Source: an uncultured Clostridia bacterium
GTDB lineage: Bacteria > Bacillota > Clostridia > TANB77 > CAG-508
Direction: 5' to 3'
DNA length: 64,000 nt
Assembly (NCBI GenBank): GCA_934141605.1
Contig: CAKPCL010000007.1
Span: 11,436-75,435 of the forward strand
Shown: positions 1 to 7,776 of the stretch, piece after piece
Position numbering within the stretch: the stretch's first letter is position 1
Layout: each line of letters starts with the position of its first letter
Made by a program: the position numbers and the translations under genes
The notes under the pieces: model-generated
The model's input: the letters and a program-made list of their open reading frames with translations, nothing else
Database searches by the model: none
Told to the model about the DNA's origin: nothing

Positions 1-1635
1 GCTATAAAATTTCTTTGATTTTGCAACATTATAAATATCTTCATCTGCATATACTTTATATACTGCATCTTTTAAAGTTGCATCTCCCTGTGCCATAGAG
101 CCAGTTTTACTATCTTTCTTTATAATTGATATTGTTCCAGTTGGCTCCTCATCTACAACTCCTTTAATTTCTATTGTGATTACTGGAGTTGTATCATTCT
201 TATATACTAAATTTGCAGTATATGTATTTTCATTTAATAAATATCCCGTTGGAGCTTGTACTTCTTTAACATAGTATTTTCCAAGTGGTAAATTATCAAT
301 TTGTGCCACACCCGTTCCAGATGCAGTTGTTATTTTGCTAACTTCTTGACCTTCTGTATAGAATGTCTTTGTTCCTGCTTTGTTTGTAATCTTTTCTGCT
401 GCTATTACTTGAAATACTGCACCACCAATTTTGTCGTTATTTTCACTAACTTTATAAAGAACTATTTTTCCAGTTGGCTCTGTATCAGTTATAGTTTTTG
501 TTGATGTTTGAGAAGGCTTTACTTCTACTTGATATTTTTCTGTATTTACAAGATAGCCAGTAGGAGCAGATTTTTCTTTTATTGTATAAGTTCCTCTTTT
601 TAATTTCTCTACAGTTATTTTTCCATTTTTAACAGTTACATCTTGATTGTAACCATCTGGACCTGTAATATTAAATACTGCACCATCAATCAAATCATTG
701 TTTGTACTTAATTTAGTTAATTCTATTTTTCCAAATAAGTTAATCTTTAAACTCATTGCCATTGGTACTGGATCATTATAATGTAAAGCCATTAACTGAT
801 CTTGTACTCCAGTTGTAAAAGAAAAATATACAGTTGTATCTTGATCTCTTGATTCTTCTTTTATTAATCCCCAACTTTGAAATGTGCTATCAGAAATATT
901 TAGACTTTCTACGGTGCAATCTTCTGATACTGTAATTGTTAATGTGTTTTCTCCTTTATTGTGTTGAAATCTCACATTATCTTTTGTATTGTCTATACTT
1001 GAATAATCAGCTAATACTCCGTTTGTATCATTCAATACTTTGGTTTCTCCTGCTTCTATTTCAATAGTAGTTGCATCAAAGCTAGGTCTTGTCTGCATAT
1101 TGTTAATTTTGTTATTTATGTCATTTTTAAATGCAACATAGTCGGCTTGAACTGTTGAATCTCTAAATGTAGCATTTGATTGTCCTAAAGTTTCCCAAAT
1201 GTATTGTTGAGTAAAAACATAGGCTTGCTTTACCCATTTCATATCATTTGCAAGTATTCCTCCATCTACTACATAACCCCCATTGTCCTTATACCAACCA
1301 AAATAAGCAATCTTACAAGCTCTTTTTATTGTAGCATCTGTAGGTGTATAATAATTCCCATTATAAGAACTTCCTGTTTTGAAATCTACCCCGTGTTCAG
1401 CACAAAAAACGGTATATCTTTCTCCAGTAGTATTGTTTATCAATTTTCTAATTAAAACGCCAGTTGAACCTGCTGCATGATCTGTAGTTAACATTCCAGA
1501 AGCATATTGACCTCCAACGAAAGAGCCACTTCCAGATACTGCAAAAACTGGACTAATATTAGTTAATATAGTAATTAATAGCAATAGTATTGCAACTATT
1601 TTTTTATTTAAAATATAATTCTTAATAGTTTTCAC
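1..1635 (-). CDS. Thioester (TQXA) adhesin with SpaA-type repeats, C-terminus off window
   Basis: Open reading frame of 545 codons running off the left edge. The start is GTG at 1635, preceded by AAAGGAG at a 9-nt distance. Residues 1-32 are a signal peptide. Next comes a thioester-forming domain with the two marker motifs FCAEHG (Cys78) and TQQYIW (Gln143), which in the TQXA family form an internal Cys-Gln thioester that binds host surfaces covalently. From about residue 305 there are at least three SpaA/Cna-B-like modules, each ending in a KExxAPTGY-type motif (KEKSAPTGY, KEVQAPTGY); such domains make Lys-Asn isopeptide bonds. It is therefore probably a cell-wall-anchored adhesin or minor pilin. 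A sorting signal would lie outside the window. The class B sortase at 3307 is the likely partner. Family assignment is by motif reading; the ligand is unknown. Confidence 0.85.
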   Translation of the reverse strand, partial: MKTIKNYILNKKIVAILLLLITILTNISPVFAVSGSGSFVGGQYASGMLTTDHAAGSTGVLIRKLINNTTGERYTVFCAEHGVDFKTGSSYNGNYYTPTDATIKRACKIAYFGWYKDNGGYVVDGGILANDMKWVKQAYVFTQQYIWETLGQSNATFRDSTVQADYVAFKNDINNKINNMQTRPSFDATTIEIEAGETKVLNDTNGVLADYSSIDNTKDNVRFQHNKGENTLTITVSEDCTVESLNISDSTFQSWGLIKEESRDQDTTVYFSFTTGVQDQLMALHYNDPVPMAMSLKINLFGKIELTKLSTNNDLIDGAVFNITGPDGYNQDVTVKNGKITVEKLKRGTYTIKEKSAPTGYLVNTEKYQVEVKPSQTSTKTITDTEPTGKIVLYKVSENNDKIGGAVFQVIAAEKITNKAGTKTFYTEGQEVSKITTASGTGVAQIDNLPLGKYYVKEVQAPTGYLLNENTYTANLVYKNDTTPVITIEIKGVVDEEPTGTISIIKKDSKTGSMAQGDATLKDAVYKVYADEDIYNVAKSKKFYS

Positions 1636-1691
1636 TTTTAAAATCTCCTTTTCTTAAAAATTTGCAAAAAAATAAAGGGTACAAAATCCCC

Positions 1692-2252
1692 TTAATAAAA
1701 TGTTACTCTCATTCCTAAATAAACACCTTCATTGTCTTTTATAGGAACACACTCGCCACTAAAATCATAAGACTTTAAATATTCTTGTGCAGCTTGTGTT
1801 ACATTATCCATAGTATATCCATCAGTAAATAAAAAATCTTTATTTGCTGGTTTTTTCTTTGTGTTTTTCTCTTTATTTTCATTTGATGCAGTAGTAGTCT
1901 GTGTATTTTCTTTAGGATTCTCTTTTATTTCTTGCTTTGTATTTTCTTCTTTTGCAACTATATTTGTATTATCTTTCGTTGCTTCCTCTACCTGTTCCGT
2001 ATTTTCTTTAATCGTTATATTTTCAATATTTGAAGTAGTTTCTTCATCTGTATTATTTTCATTGATAATATTGTTTTCATCATCTTTTTGGATAAAGTTG
2101 TCTATATCATTTGATGATTGATTATATTTGGCATAAAATCCATAAAAAAATATACTTATTATAAGAAATATTGCAATAATAAGAAAAAATATTTTCTTTT
2201 TTCTAGCATCCTTTAAATAAAGTTCTAATAATTTTTTATCCTGCTCATTCAT
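1692..2252 (-). CDS. Membrane-anchored protein with charged linker, unknown function
   Basis: 186 residues, not recognised. The start chosen is the ATG at 2252 (MNEQDKK), with GAGG 8 nt upstream, rather than the longer reading from 2285. The start overlaps the stop of the preceding gene by 8 bp, suggesting translational coupling. There is a short cytoplasmic N-terminus, one membrane segment at about residues 20-40, then a Glu/Asn/Thr/Lys-rich linker of roughly 90 residues. It ends in a compact domain of about 50 residues (DGYTMDNVTQAAQEYLKS... GMRV). The layout suggests an extracellular domain held off the membrane by a spacer, probably part of the element's surface or mating machinery. That role is inference only. 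Confidence 0.6.
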   Translation of the reverse strand: MNEQDKKLLELYLKDARKKKIFFLIIAIFLIISIFFYGFYAKYNQSSNDIDNFIQKDDENNIINENNTDEETTSNIENITIKENTEQVEEATKDNTNIVAKEENTKQEIKENPKENTQTTTASNENKEKNTKKKPANKDFLFTDGYTMDNVTQAAQEYLKSYDFSGECVPIKDNEGVYLGMRVTFY

Positions 2253-2448
2253 TATTTTTTTCCTCTTTAGGATGTGTGCAATCAATAAATTTTTTCTCTA
2301 ATTTTTCATACTCCTTTTTTATTGTAGTATAATTTTTTATTTTAATGTCAATATCATCAATTTTCTTTTGTAGTTTAGATTGTTCAGTTACAAATTTAGA
2401 TTTTTCTGCATTTAATCTTTCTATTATTTTTAACACTCTTTTTATCAT
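2245..2448 (-). CDS. Small coiled-coil protein
   Basis: 67 residues from the ATG at 2448 (MIKRVLK), which has GGGAGG 5 nt upstream. The longer reading from 2484 would run through the preceding terminator and is rejected. The sequence is almost wholly charged heptads (ERLNAEKSKFVTEQSKLQ onward), so a coiled coil is predicted. It overlaps the next gene by 8 bp. No family recognised. It may work with the membrane protein encoded directly downstream. Confidence 0.6.
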   Translation of the reverse strand: MIKRVLKIIERLNAEKSKFVTEQSKLQKKIDDIDIKIKNYTTIKKEYEKLEKKFIDCTHPKEEKNNE

Positions 2449-2461
2449 AGTTTTCCTCCCA

Positions 2462-2491
2462 TAAAAAAAGAGCCAAGAACTCAATCTTGAC
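2462..2491 (-). terminator. Intrinsic terminator
   Basis: On the minus strand the stem GTCAAGA/TCTTGGC with a 6-nt loop is followed by a run of T. It closes the gene at 2508 and separates it from the small gene starting at 2448. Confidence 0.7.
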
Positions 2492-2507
2492 CTTTATATA
2501 GTTTTAC

Positions 2508-3236
2508 TTATCTGTAATAAAAGTTTATAGTCCATTTACCACAATACATACAATCCCATACTTCATATCCAGAAGGACAATTTTTATAATATGTGTCATT
2601 ATCTATTTTGTTGTTTTCCCATTGATCTCCCCAATATTTTATTTGTTGATTATAGTAATCAATAGCATCATTTTTAGAATTAAACCATTTTCCAGAGTTT
2701 CCTATATTCATTCCGTGATTGTTATTATTAGTACATCTTTCAACTTTTTGCTCTGTTTTAGTTTCTTCTTGTTTATTATTTTGACCACTTGATGATTGAG
2801 AAGTAGGATTAGTTACTGAAGTAGTTGTAGATGTATGTGTTGTTGTTTGACTTGTACTTTGTGTTACATTTTCTTTCTTTGGTGTACTTGAATTATTATT
2901 TGATGGACCACTCTTTGTTTGAGTAGATGATTGTGTATTTTTCGTAGTTGTTTGAGTTTCCTGTTTAGCTTCAACTACTTCTGTATTTTCATTATTTGTT
3001 TCAGTAATAGTAGTTTCAATATTTTCTTCAACAGGATTACTCTCAATTTCATTAACTACTGTATTTGTATCATCTGCAATAGACTTGATTATATTTTCTG
3101 GCATAGGACTTAATTCATTTGCATTATCTATTTTACCTTGACTATCATTCTTGTACGATATGAAATATAAAGTTCCTCCGATTCCAAGAATAACTAATAT
3201 CAAAATTATTATTATAAGGATTCTCTTTTTCATCAT
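2508..3236 (-). CDS. Membrane-anchored protein with Thr/Ser-rich stalk and Cys-containing C-terminal domain
   Basis: 242 residues, not recognised. The ATG at 3236 follows AGGAGG by 9 nt; the GTG at 3245 lies within the ribosome binding site. An N-terminal membrane segment (about residues 5-27) is followed by about 130 residues very rich in Thr, Ser, Gln and Asn, a typical wall-spanning stalk. The C-terminal domain of about 75 residues has four Cys (RCTNNN, NCPSG, DCMYCG) and many Trp/Tyr. Placed next to a sortase and an adhesin, it is probably displayed at the surface. No function is claimed. Confidence 0.6.
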   Translation of the reverse strand: MMKKRILIIIILILVILGIGGTLYFISYKNDSQGKIDNANELSPMPENIIKSIADDTNTVVNEIESNPVEENIETTITETNNENTEVVEAKQETQTTTKNTQSSTQTKSGPSNNNSSTPKKENVTQSTSQTTTHTSTTTSVTNPTSQSSSGQNNKQEETKTEQKVERCTNNNNHGMNIGNSGKWFNSKNDAIDYYNQQIKYWGDQWENNKIDNDTYYKNCPSGYEVWDCMYCGKWTINFYYR

Positions 3237-3306
3237 AATAGACACCTCCTACTATAATAATAACGTGAAATTTAAAATTTGTCAGCCCTTTTTCCACAAT
3301 TTCTTT

Positions 3307-4026
3307 TTACATAGGTATAAGACTAGCAATAATGTAGTATCTCTGATCTGTTGGTCTTGTTTTTGCATTTATATAAGAACAAGTAGATAACTTAACTATT
3401 TTATTGATACCTCCATTATATTCAATATCATATTTACTAGCCTTTTCATAGTATTTTATTCTTTCACTAAAATCTAATAATTTTATATTATTACTTTCAG
3501 TTGAAATTCCTATAGAATACACACTAAAAATTGTTGCTTCATAGTCGCAATTTGGAGTATATATTTTAAATTTGAGATGAGAATAAAGAAAATCCTTATC
3601 CAAATAATTACCCAAATTTGAAAACATACTTCCATTCTTCATATTATGCCCATATACTATTGTTTCATTAGTTTCAAATGGTAATAAATCTGTTGTGAAT
3701 ATAGATCCATTACTATTATATGTCTTATAAAATGAATGTTTTAAGTAATAAACATCCTTATCTTTTAAAATAGGATAATTTATATTCGTGCCTTCAATTT
3801 CAATCCAAGCAACTATATCTTCATTAACTGATTTTAGATAATCCCAATCTATTTTCTTTTCCTGTGTTTCTTCATTTATTTCAACGGATTCTTCAATCAA
3901 ATCTTCTGTAGATTCATTGCTTTCATTTAACTCTTGCAGATCTTTTAACAATAAATACACACATATAGAAAAGACTATAATAAATATAAGAATTAGCATT
4001 ATAACTAATATTTTCTTACATTTCAT
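3307..4026 (-). CDS. Class B sortase
   Basis: 239 residues from the ATG at 4026 (MKCKK), with AAAGGA upstream. This start overlaps the stop of the preceding gene (ATGTAA), whereas the longer reading from 4092 would overlap it by 77 bp. An N-terminal membrane anchor (about residues 6-28) and an acidic linker precede the catalytic domain. The catalytic triad is visible as His127 (YGHNM), Cys216 (LSTCSY) and Arg229 (DQRYYI). The spacing and the W-E/D-VNEDIVAWI start are typical of SrtB-type enzymes, which join surface proteins to the wall or to each other. The adhesin at 1-1635 is the obvious candidate substrate. The recognition motif cannot be read here because the adhesin C-terminus is off-window. 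Confidence 0.9.
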   Translation of the reverse strand: MKCKKILVIMLILIFIIVFSICVYLLLKDLQELNESNESTEDLIEESVEINEETQEKKIDWDYLKSVNEDIVAWIEIEGTNINYPILKDKDVYYLKHSFYKTYNSNGSIFTTDLLPFETNETIVYGHNMKNGSMFSNLGNYLDKDFLYSHLKFKIYTPNCDYEATIFSVYSIGISTESNNIKLLDFSERIKYYEKASKYDIEYNGGINKIVKLSTCSYINAKTRPTDQRYYIIASLIPM

Positions 4027-4339
4027 AGTCTTTATCCTTTTCGCTTTGTGATTTTTGTAATTCTTGTAACATTCTTTCATCATAGGTTTCATCTTCTTCT
4101 ATAAAAACGGCAATAGAATCTTCGGCAGAGCGTCCATCTAAATATCTTTCGTATAATGAATCGGTTTCATCAATGCAATAATCTTCCATATCTAATTCTT
4201 CTTCCTGTTTTTTTATCTTTTCTTTTTCTCTTTGATAAAATTTAAGAGCTAAAGTTTTATCTAAAAAAACTGTTGTAATAGTTTCGTTTTCACCAGATTC
4301 AATATAAATGTTTCTATATGTTACTTTGTAAATCTTCAT
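4016..4339 (-). CDS. Acidic hypothetical protein
   Basis: 107 residues with a good ribosome binding site (AAAGGAG, 9 nt from the ATG at 4339). It is strongly acidic and charged, with no signal peptide or membrane segment, so it is probably cytoplasmic. It overlaps the sortase start by 11 bp and is likely co-translated with it. No family recognised. The position between the replication gene and the sortase suggests an accessory gene of the mobile element. Confidence 0.6.
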   Translation of the reverse strand: MKIYKVTYRNIYIESGENETITTVFLDKTLALKFYQREKEKIKKQEEELDMEDYCIDETDSLYERYLDGRSAEDSIAVFIEEDETYDERMLQELQKSQSEKDKDYEM

Positions 4340-4380
4340 TGAAAAATTCTCCTTTCTCTTAATATTTTATTTTTTATACC

Positions 4381-4395
4381 TTATGGATATGGCAT
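4381..4395 (-). other. Four-codon ORF behind a strong ribosome binding site
   Basis: On the minus strand GAGGAGGTG is followed 6 nt later by ATG CCA TAT CCA TAA (Met-Pro-Tyr-Pro-stop), in the 80-bp gap between the replication gene and the next gene. Such a strong Shine-Dalgarno site before so short a frame could be a leader peptide or the relic of a deleted gene. No function is claimed. Confidence 0.25.
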
Positions 4396-4419
4396 AAGAA
4401 ACACCTCCTCTACTATATA

Positions 4420-5235
4420 TTAAATTTCTATTTCACTATTATCTGGTATAAAAAAAGAAGGTGTTGATACATCCCTCGTTAATTCGTTTTCTACACTCTT
4501 ATAATAGTAGTTAATAAAATTTTCAATTTGATTATCTGTTCCTTTATATTGATTCTCCCTATTTTTGCAATCATTATACATTTGAATCAACTTATCTCTA
4601 CTAACCTTATTAGATAAATAGAACAGTCTATTTTTTACCATTAATGCAATAATGTATGTTATATCTTTAATTCTATCCAAGTTTTCAGAAGATATATATT
4701 GCATACTTTCTTTTGAATAAAACATTTCATATCTTTTTAATGCAACAATTATTTCATTATATTCAACATTTATAAATTCTTCTGGAATTTCTTTTTCTTT
4801 ATCTTTGTCTATTATATAATTAAATAATCTATCTATCTTCTTATTATTTATATTATTATCTATTATATTATTATATTGTCCTTTTTGGGACATACCCTCT
4901 GTCCTATCTATCGCATAGGGGTATGTCCTGTTTATCGTATAGGGTGTATCATTAGGATAAATTCTTCGTTGTATAATTTCTCCTTTATCATTCTTTATTA
5001 TATCTAAACATACAAATCCTAATGATTTTAAATGCGATACCCATTTTGAAATAGTGTGTGGTTGTGCATTTAATAATCTTCCTAAATAATTATTCGATGC
5101 ATAACAATATCCTTCTTTATTGGATAGAACAGTTATTATAGCATATAACAACTTTTCATTAGCCTTAATCTTTTCATTGAATAAAACAGTTGCAGGAATG
5201 ATTGCATAATATCCTATTTTATTTTCTTCATTCAT
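4420..5235 (-). CDS. Helix-turn-helix replication initiator-like protein
   Basis: 271 residues from the ATG at 5235 (MNEENKIGYYAIIP), with AGGAG upstream. The N-terminal 100 residues resemble the winged-helix domain of Gram-positive plasmid and phage replication initiators (PATVLFNEKIKANEKLLYA, GYCYASNNYLGRLL, ISKWVSHLKSLGFV). The middle is Asn/Ile/Lys-rich and probably disordered; the C-terminus is helical. It probably binds an origin on the element and supports its replication after excision. Repeats that could be its binding sites lie at 5394-5676. The exact family (RepA_N or DnaD-like) cannot be set by eye. Confidence 0.65.
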   Translation of the reverse strand: MNEENKIGYYAIIPATVLFNEKIKANEKLLYAIITVLSNKEGYCYASNNYLGRLLNAQPHTISKWVSHLKSLGFVCLDIIKNDKGEIIQRRIYPNDTPYTINRTYPYAIDRTEGMSQKGQYNNIIDNNINNKKIDRLFNYIIDKDKEKEIPEEFINVEYNEIIVALKRYEMFYSKESMQYISSENLDRIKDITYIIALMVKNRLFYLSNKVSRDKLIQMYNDCKNRENQYKGTDNQIENFINYYYKSVENELTRDVSTPSFFIPDNSEIEI

Positions 5236-5329
5236 TGTATGTATCACTCCTTTTGCCAACAAGAATTATTGCATATAATAATAATGAAACATTAGCACCT
5301 ATAAATAATCCTAATATAAATTGCCACAT
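5228..5329 (-). CDS. DUF3789-like 33-residue membrane micro-protein
   Basis: This short frame starts with ATG at 5329, 6 nt after AGAGGTGA, and encodes 33 residues. It is a single hydrophobic helix (MWQFILGLFIGANVSLLLYA) with a short charged tail. The stop overlaps the start of the replication gene by 8 bp, so the two are translationally coupled. The pattern FILGLFIGA followed by one membrane helix matches the short DUF3789 proteins often found next to replication genes in Firmicutes integrative elements. Function is unknown in that family. Confidence 0.65.
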   Translation of the reverse strand: MWQFILGLFIGANVSLLLYAIILVGKRSDTYNE

Positions 5330-5393
5330 TTTTTATCACCTCTTTACTTAATTTTTCTTTATTTTTTGTGTTTTTTTGTCTTTTTTTGCTACT

Positions 5394-5430
5394 TTTTAAA
5401 ATAGGGTTAATTTTTAAACCTATTTTAAAA
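5394..5430. repeat. 12-bp perfect inverted repeat upstream of the replication operon
   Basis: TTTTAAAATAGG and its exact complement CCTATTTTAAAA flank a 13-bp AT-rich centre. It lies 65 bp upstream of the micro-protein/replication gene pair. It may be an operator or part of a replication origin. Confidence 0.5.
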
Positions 5431-5465
5431 TTGGCATTTTTTACTCTATTTTTTTACTTTTGCCT

Positions 5466-5499
5466 AAAAAAAATAAACATTACCCTTTTTTCGGTAATG
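5466..5499 (-). terminator. Hairpin with T-run
   Basis: On the minus strand CATTACC/GGTAATG encloses an 8-nt loop and is followed by an eight-T tract. It would stop transcription coming from the cotJ side before it enters the element's replication operon. Apart from this hairpin and the neighbouring repeats, no gene is seen between 5330 and 5683. Confidence 0.6.
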
Positions 5500-5544
5500 C
5501 CTATTAACTGTAGCATTTCATTCAATATAAACATTCATTATTTT

Positions 5545-5676
5545 GGTTGCACTTTCGTAAACTATTCAGATTAGTAATCTTCTTAGTGCAACATTTTATA
5601 CTTTTTTCTTGTAAAACACTATTTATTTCAGTATTTTCAAGGTTTTTTATAACTTTTTTGTTTAAAGGTTGCACTT
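5545..5676. repeat. GGTTGCACTT repeats near the element end
   Basis: The 10-mer GGTTGCACTT occurs at 5545-5554 and again at 5667-5676. An inverted copy (AGTGCAAC) sits at 5585-5592, all within about 130 bp of the cotJC junction. They could be recombinase arm sites or iterons for the initiator protein. No gene is seen in this stretch. Confidence 0.45.
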
Positions 5677-5682
5677 AAAATC

Positions 5683-6096
5683 TTATTTATCTGCTGCTAA
5701 ATCTTCTTGTAAGTTTGCTATTGGGTCACCTTTACATGCAATATATGCTGCTGTAAATGGAGCACCTGCTGCTGATTGTGGATATACATCAACACCATGG
5801 TCAGTATAATATGGTCCTAAACCTGCTTTTTCTATTTCTTCAATTGAAGCGCCTCTTGTCAATTGATGTACTATTGTTCCTACCATTTCGAGGTGAGCAA
5901 GTTCCTCCGTGCCGATATCATTAAGAATAGCTTTTGCATTTTGGTCAGGCATACCAAACCTTTGTGATAAATATCTTAAAGAAGCTGCTAATTCTCCATC
6001 AGGTCCACCATATTGAGATATTATAACTTTTGCCAATCTTGGATCTGGGCATTTTATATTTATTGGATATTGTAATGTTTTATTATAAGTCCACAT
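5683..6096 (-). CDS. cotJC: Spore coat protein CotJC, truncated by insertion
   Basis: 137 residues, starting MWTYNKTLQYP with GGAGGA 8 nt before the ATG at 6096. CotJC is a manganese-catalase-like spore coat protein of about 190 residues. The first half is intact, including the ligand-bearing helices (GELAASLRYLSQR and GTEELAHLE). The protein stops at QEDLAADK, just where the family continues with KARATYE and the second pair of metal ligands (a later Glu and Glu-x-x-His). The product should therefore not bind the dimetal centre normally. The stop codon is supplied by foreign sequence, so I read this as the 5' part of a gene interrupted by the element on the left. The 3' half is not in the window. 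Confidence 0.85.
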   Translation of the reverse strand: MWTYNKTLQYPINIKCPDPRLAKVIISQYGGPDGELAASLRYLSQRFGMPDQNAKAILNDIGTEELAHLEMVGTIVHQLTRGASIEEIEKAGLGPYYTDHGVDVYPQSAAGAPFTAAYIACKGDPIANLQEDLAADK

Positions 6097-6122
6097 TAGT
6101 TAATTCCTCCTTCCCAAGGCCA
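6096..6122 (-). pseudogene. cotJB: Detached 3' end of cotJB
   Basis: Read in the frame TGG CCT TGG GAA GGA GGA ATT AAC TAA, this piece encodes WPWEGGIN and a stop. It supplies exactly the C-terminus missing from CotJB at 9814-10113. The TAA overlaps the ATG of cotJC (TAATG), and the cotJC ribosome binding site lies inside it, as expected for an original cotJB-cotJC junction. Confidence 0.85.
6116..6122. repeat. Attachment-site core, left copy (AAGGCCA)
   Basis: The 7-bp core shared with 9855-9861. It sits in the left copy of the interrupted cotJB, 22 bp beyond the recombinase stop codon. The flanking CCAAGG/CCTTGG bases make an imperfect palindrome around it, as is common for serine-recombinase sites. 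Confidence 0.75.
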
Positions 6123-6144
6123 CCCTTGGTTCATTTTGGAAGAA

Positions 6145-7743
6145 TTATAACTCTATATTATTAAATTTATATTTTATAGTAATTCTATTATCATCTATTA
6201 TAATTTTATCTATTAATTTAAAAACTATGCTTTTATTTTCTTCATTTATATCATCAAACTTTAACAATTGTTTCATTACATCTTCTAATTGTTTATGCTT
6301 TAATTTTAACTCTTGTATATTTTCTCTGTATTTAGAAATTGTTGATATTTTCATATCTATTTCTTTTTTCTTTTTTTCATATTTTTTCATTAGAATTTTA
6401 AATGTTTCTAACGAAATATTAGAAGATATCTTGTCTTCATATAAATTAGTAATCGTTTTATTAATTTTTTCTTTGTCTTTATATAACTTTGCTAATTCTT
6501 GTGTTCTATCTTTCTTTACTGATGTTGAAGGAAATTTTAAGTCCTCCAAATTTAAATATGTATTTACATTTTTCTTTAATGAACTTGCAACCATTTCTAA
6601 AAGTTCCGCTTCTTTTAAATGAATATTAGAACAAAACTTGTTTCCATATTTTTTATAACTAGAGCAAACACATCTAAAAGCTTTTCCATGATTCTTGCTG
6701 TATGTAATTCTATTACCACATTTACAAAAAACAATCCCTGTTAATAAATGATTTTTTCTATTAGAATAGTTCCACTCATTTGTCTGTTTATCAAGCATTT
6801 CTTGAACAATGTTAAATGTGTTTTTATCTATAATAGCTTCATGATTATTTGAAATTATAATTTGTTCTTCTTTAGGAACTTTCGCAATTTTTTTTATTTT
6901 GTAATTTACTTTGTTGTATTTGAGCTGAACTAAATCTCCTACATAAATAGGGTTTCTTAATATCTTGTTTATAACTGTGCTATTCCATTTATAAGTTGCA
7001 TTTGAATTTGGATTATAGTAATTTGTAGTTTCTTGTTTATATTTTAGAGGTGTTGAAATTTCTAATTCATTTAATTTTTTAGCTATTTCAGTTTTTGATT
7101 TTCCAGTTTTATATAAATTAAATATCAACTTTACATTTTCTGCTACATTTTCATCTATTAATATTTTATTTTTATTAGTCTTGTCTTTTTTATATCCATA
7201 AGGCAAAAAAGCCTTTATACAGTCTCCTGCAATAGCTTTTGTAAGTATGGTAGACCTAACTTTGTTTGAAGTATCTTTTGCATACATATCATTTATTACT
7301 GCCTTAAATGGTGTTATATCATTGTTGGAATTTTTCTTATCAAATGTATCTACATTGTCATTTACTGCAATGTATCTAATATTCTTTGAAGGAAATACTT
7401 TTTCAATGTATCTTCCTGTTTCTATATAATCTCTTCCTAACCTTGATAAATCTTTTGTTATTACAAGATTAATTTTTCCTTTATCTATGTCATCTAGCAT
7501 CCTTTTAAAATCTGGTCTGTCAAAGTTGGTTCCTGTGTAGCCATCATCTTTGTAAATATCAACTAAGTTCCACCCTTTTGTGTCAACTACAGATTTTAGA
7601 TATTTAATTTGATTTTCAATGCTTTCAGATTGTCCTTTATATTTTTCATCTTTTTCGTCTTCACGGGATAATCTAGTATATATTGCGACTTTCCATATTT
7701 GTTCACCATCTATGTTAAAATAGTTATTATATAATTCTTGCAT
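6145..7743 (-). CDS. Large serine recombinase (element integrase/excisionase)
   Basis: 532 residues; the ATG at 7743 has AAGGAGGG at 5 nt. The N-terminal resolvase domain carries the catalytic Ser26 in YTRLSR, with the active-site segment ITKDLSRLGRDY at about residue 100. The recombinase domain follows (LPYGYKKD... NPIYVGD), then a zinc ribbon with CxCG ... CVCSS ... FCS at about 340-385. A coiled coil of about 70 residues and a short C-terminal strand finish the protein. This is the full architecture of site-specific large serine integrases. The gene lies at the element edge beside attachment core 6116-6122, the usual place. It most likely integrated the element into cotJB and, with a directionality factor, would excise it. 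Confidence 0.93.
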   Translation of the reverse strand: MQELYNNYFNIDGEQIWKVAIYTRLSREDEKDEKYKGQSESIENQIKYLKSVVDTKGWNLVDIYKDDGYTGTNFDRPDFKRMLDDIDKGKINLVITKDLSRLGRDYIETGRYIEKVFPSKNIRYIAVNDNVDTFDKKNSNNDITPFKAVINDMYAKDTSNKVRSTILTKAIAGDCIKAFLPYGYKKDKTNKNKILIDENVAENVKLIFNLYKTGKSKTEIAKKLNELEISTPLKYKQETTNYYNPNSNATYKWNSTVINKILRNPIYVGDLVQLKYNKVNYKIKKIAKVPKEEQIIISNNHEAIIDKNTFNIVQEMLDKQTNEWNYSNRKNHLLTGIVFCKCGNRITYSKNHGKAFRCVCSSYKKYGNKFCSNIHLKEAELLEMVASSLKKNVNTYLNLEDLKFPSTSVKKDRTQELAKLYKDKEKINKTITNLYEDKISSNISLETFKILMKKYEKKKKEIDMKISTISKYRENIQELKLKHKQLEDVMKQLLKFDDINEENKSIVFKLIDKIIIDDNRITIKYKFNNIEL

Positions 7744-7776
7744 TATTCCCTCCTTGTCTTAGAGTTATTTTAATAA

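Larger units (their letters stand above)
1..5686. mobile_element. Right end of an integrated conjugative or mobilizable element, disrupting cotJC
   Basis: The segment from the broken end of cotJC (5683) to the left edge contains a replication-initiator-like protein, a DUF3789-like micro-protein, a sortase, an adhesin and unknown membrane proteins. All run in one direction, and none resembles a cotJ-operon neighbour. This is the typical content of Firmicutes conjugative or mobilizable elements. The right boundary is inferred from the premature end of CotJC. The left end, relaxase and integrase are not in view, so the class and size cannot be set. Confidence 0.6.

Noticed and set aside
4420..5235. 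Calling the element a defined ICE family
   Set aside because: No relaxase, coupling protein or integrase is visible in this window, so a class cannot be assigned.
5368..5574. Plus-strand 68-residue Phe/Leu-rich frame
   Set aside because: Low-complexity AT-rich origin-like DNA with no binding site; it overlaps a hairpin and inverted repeats.
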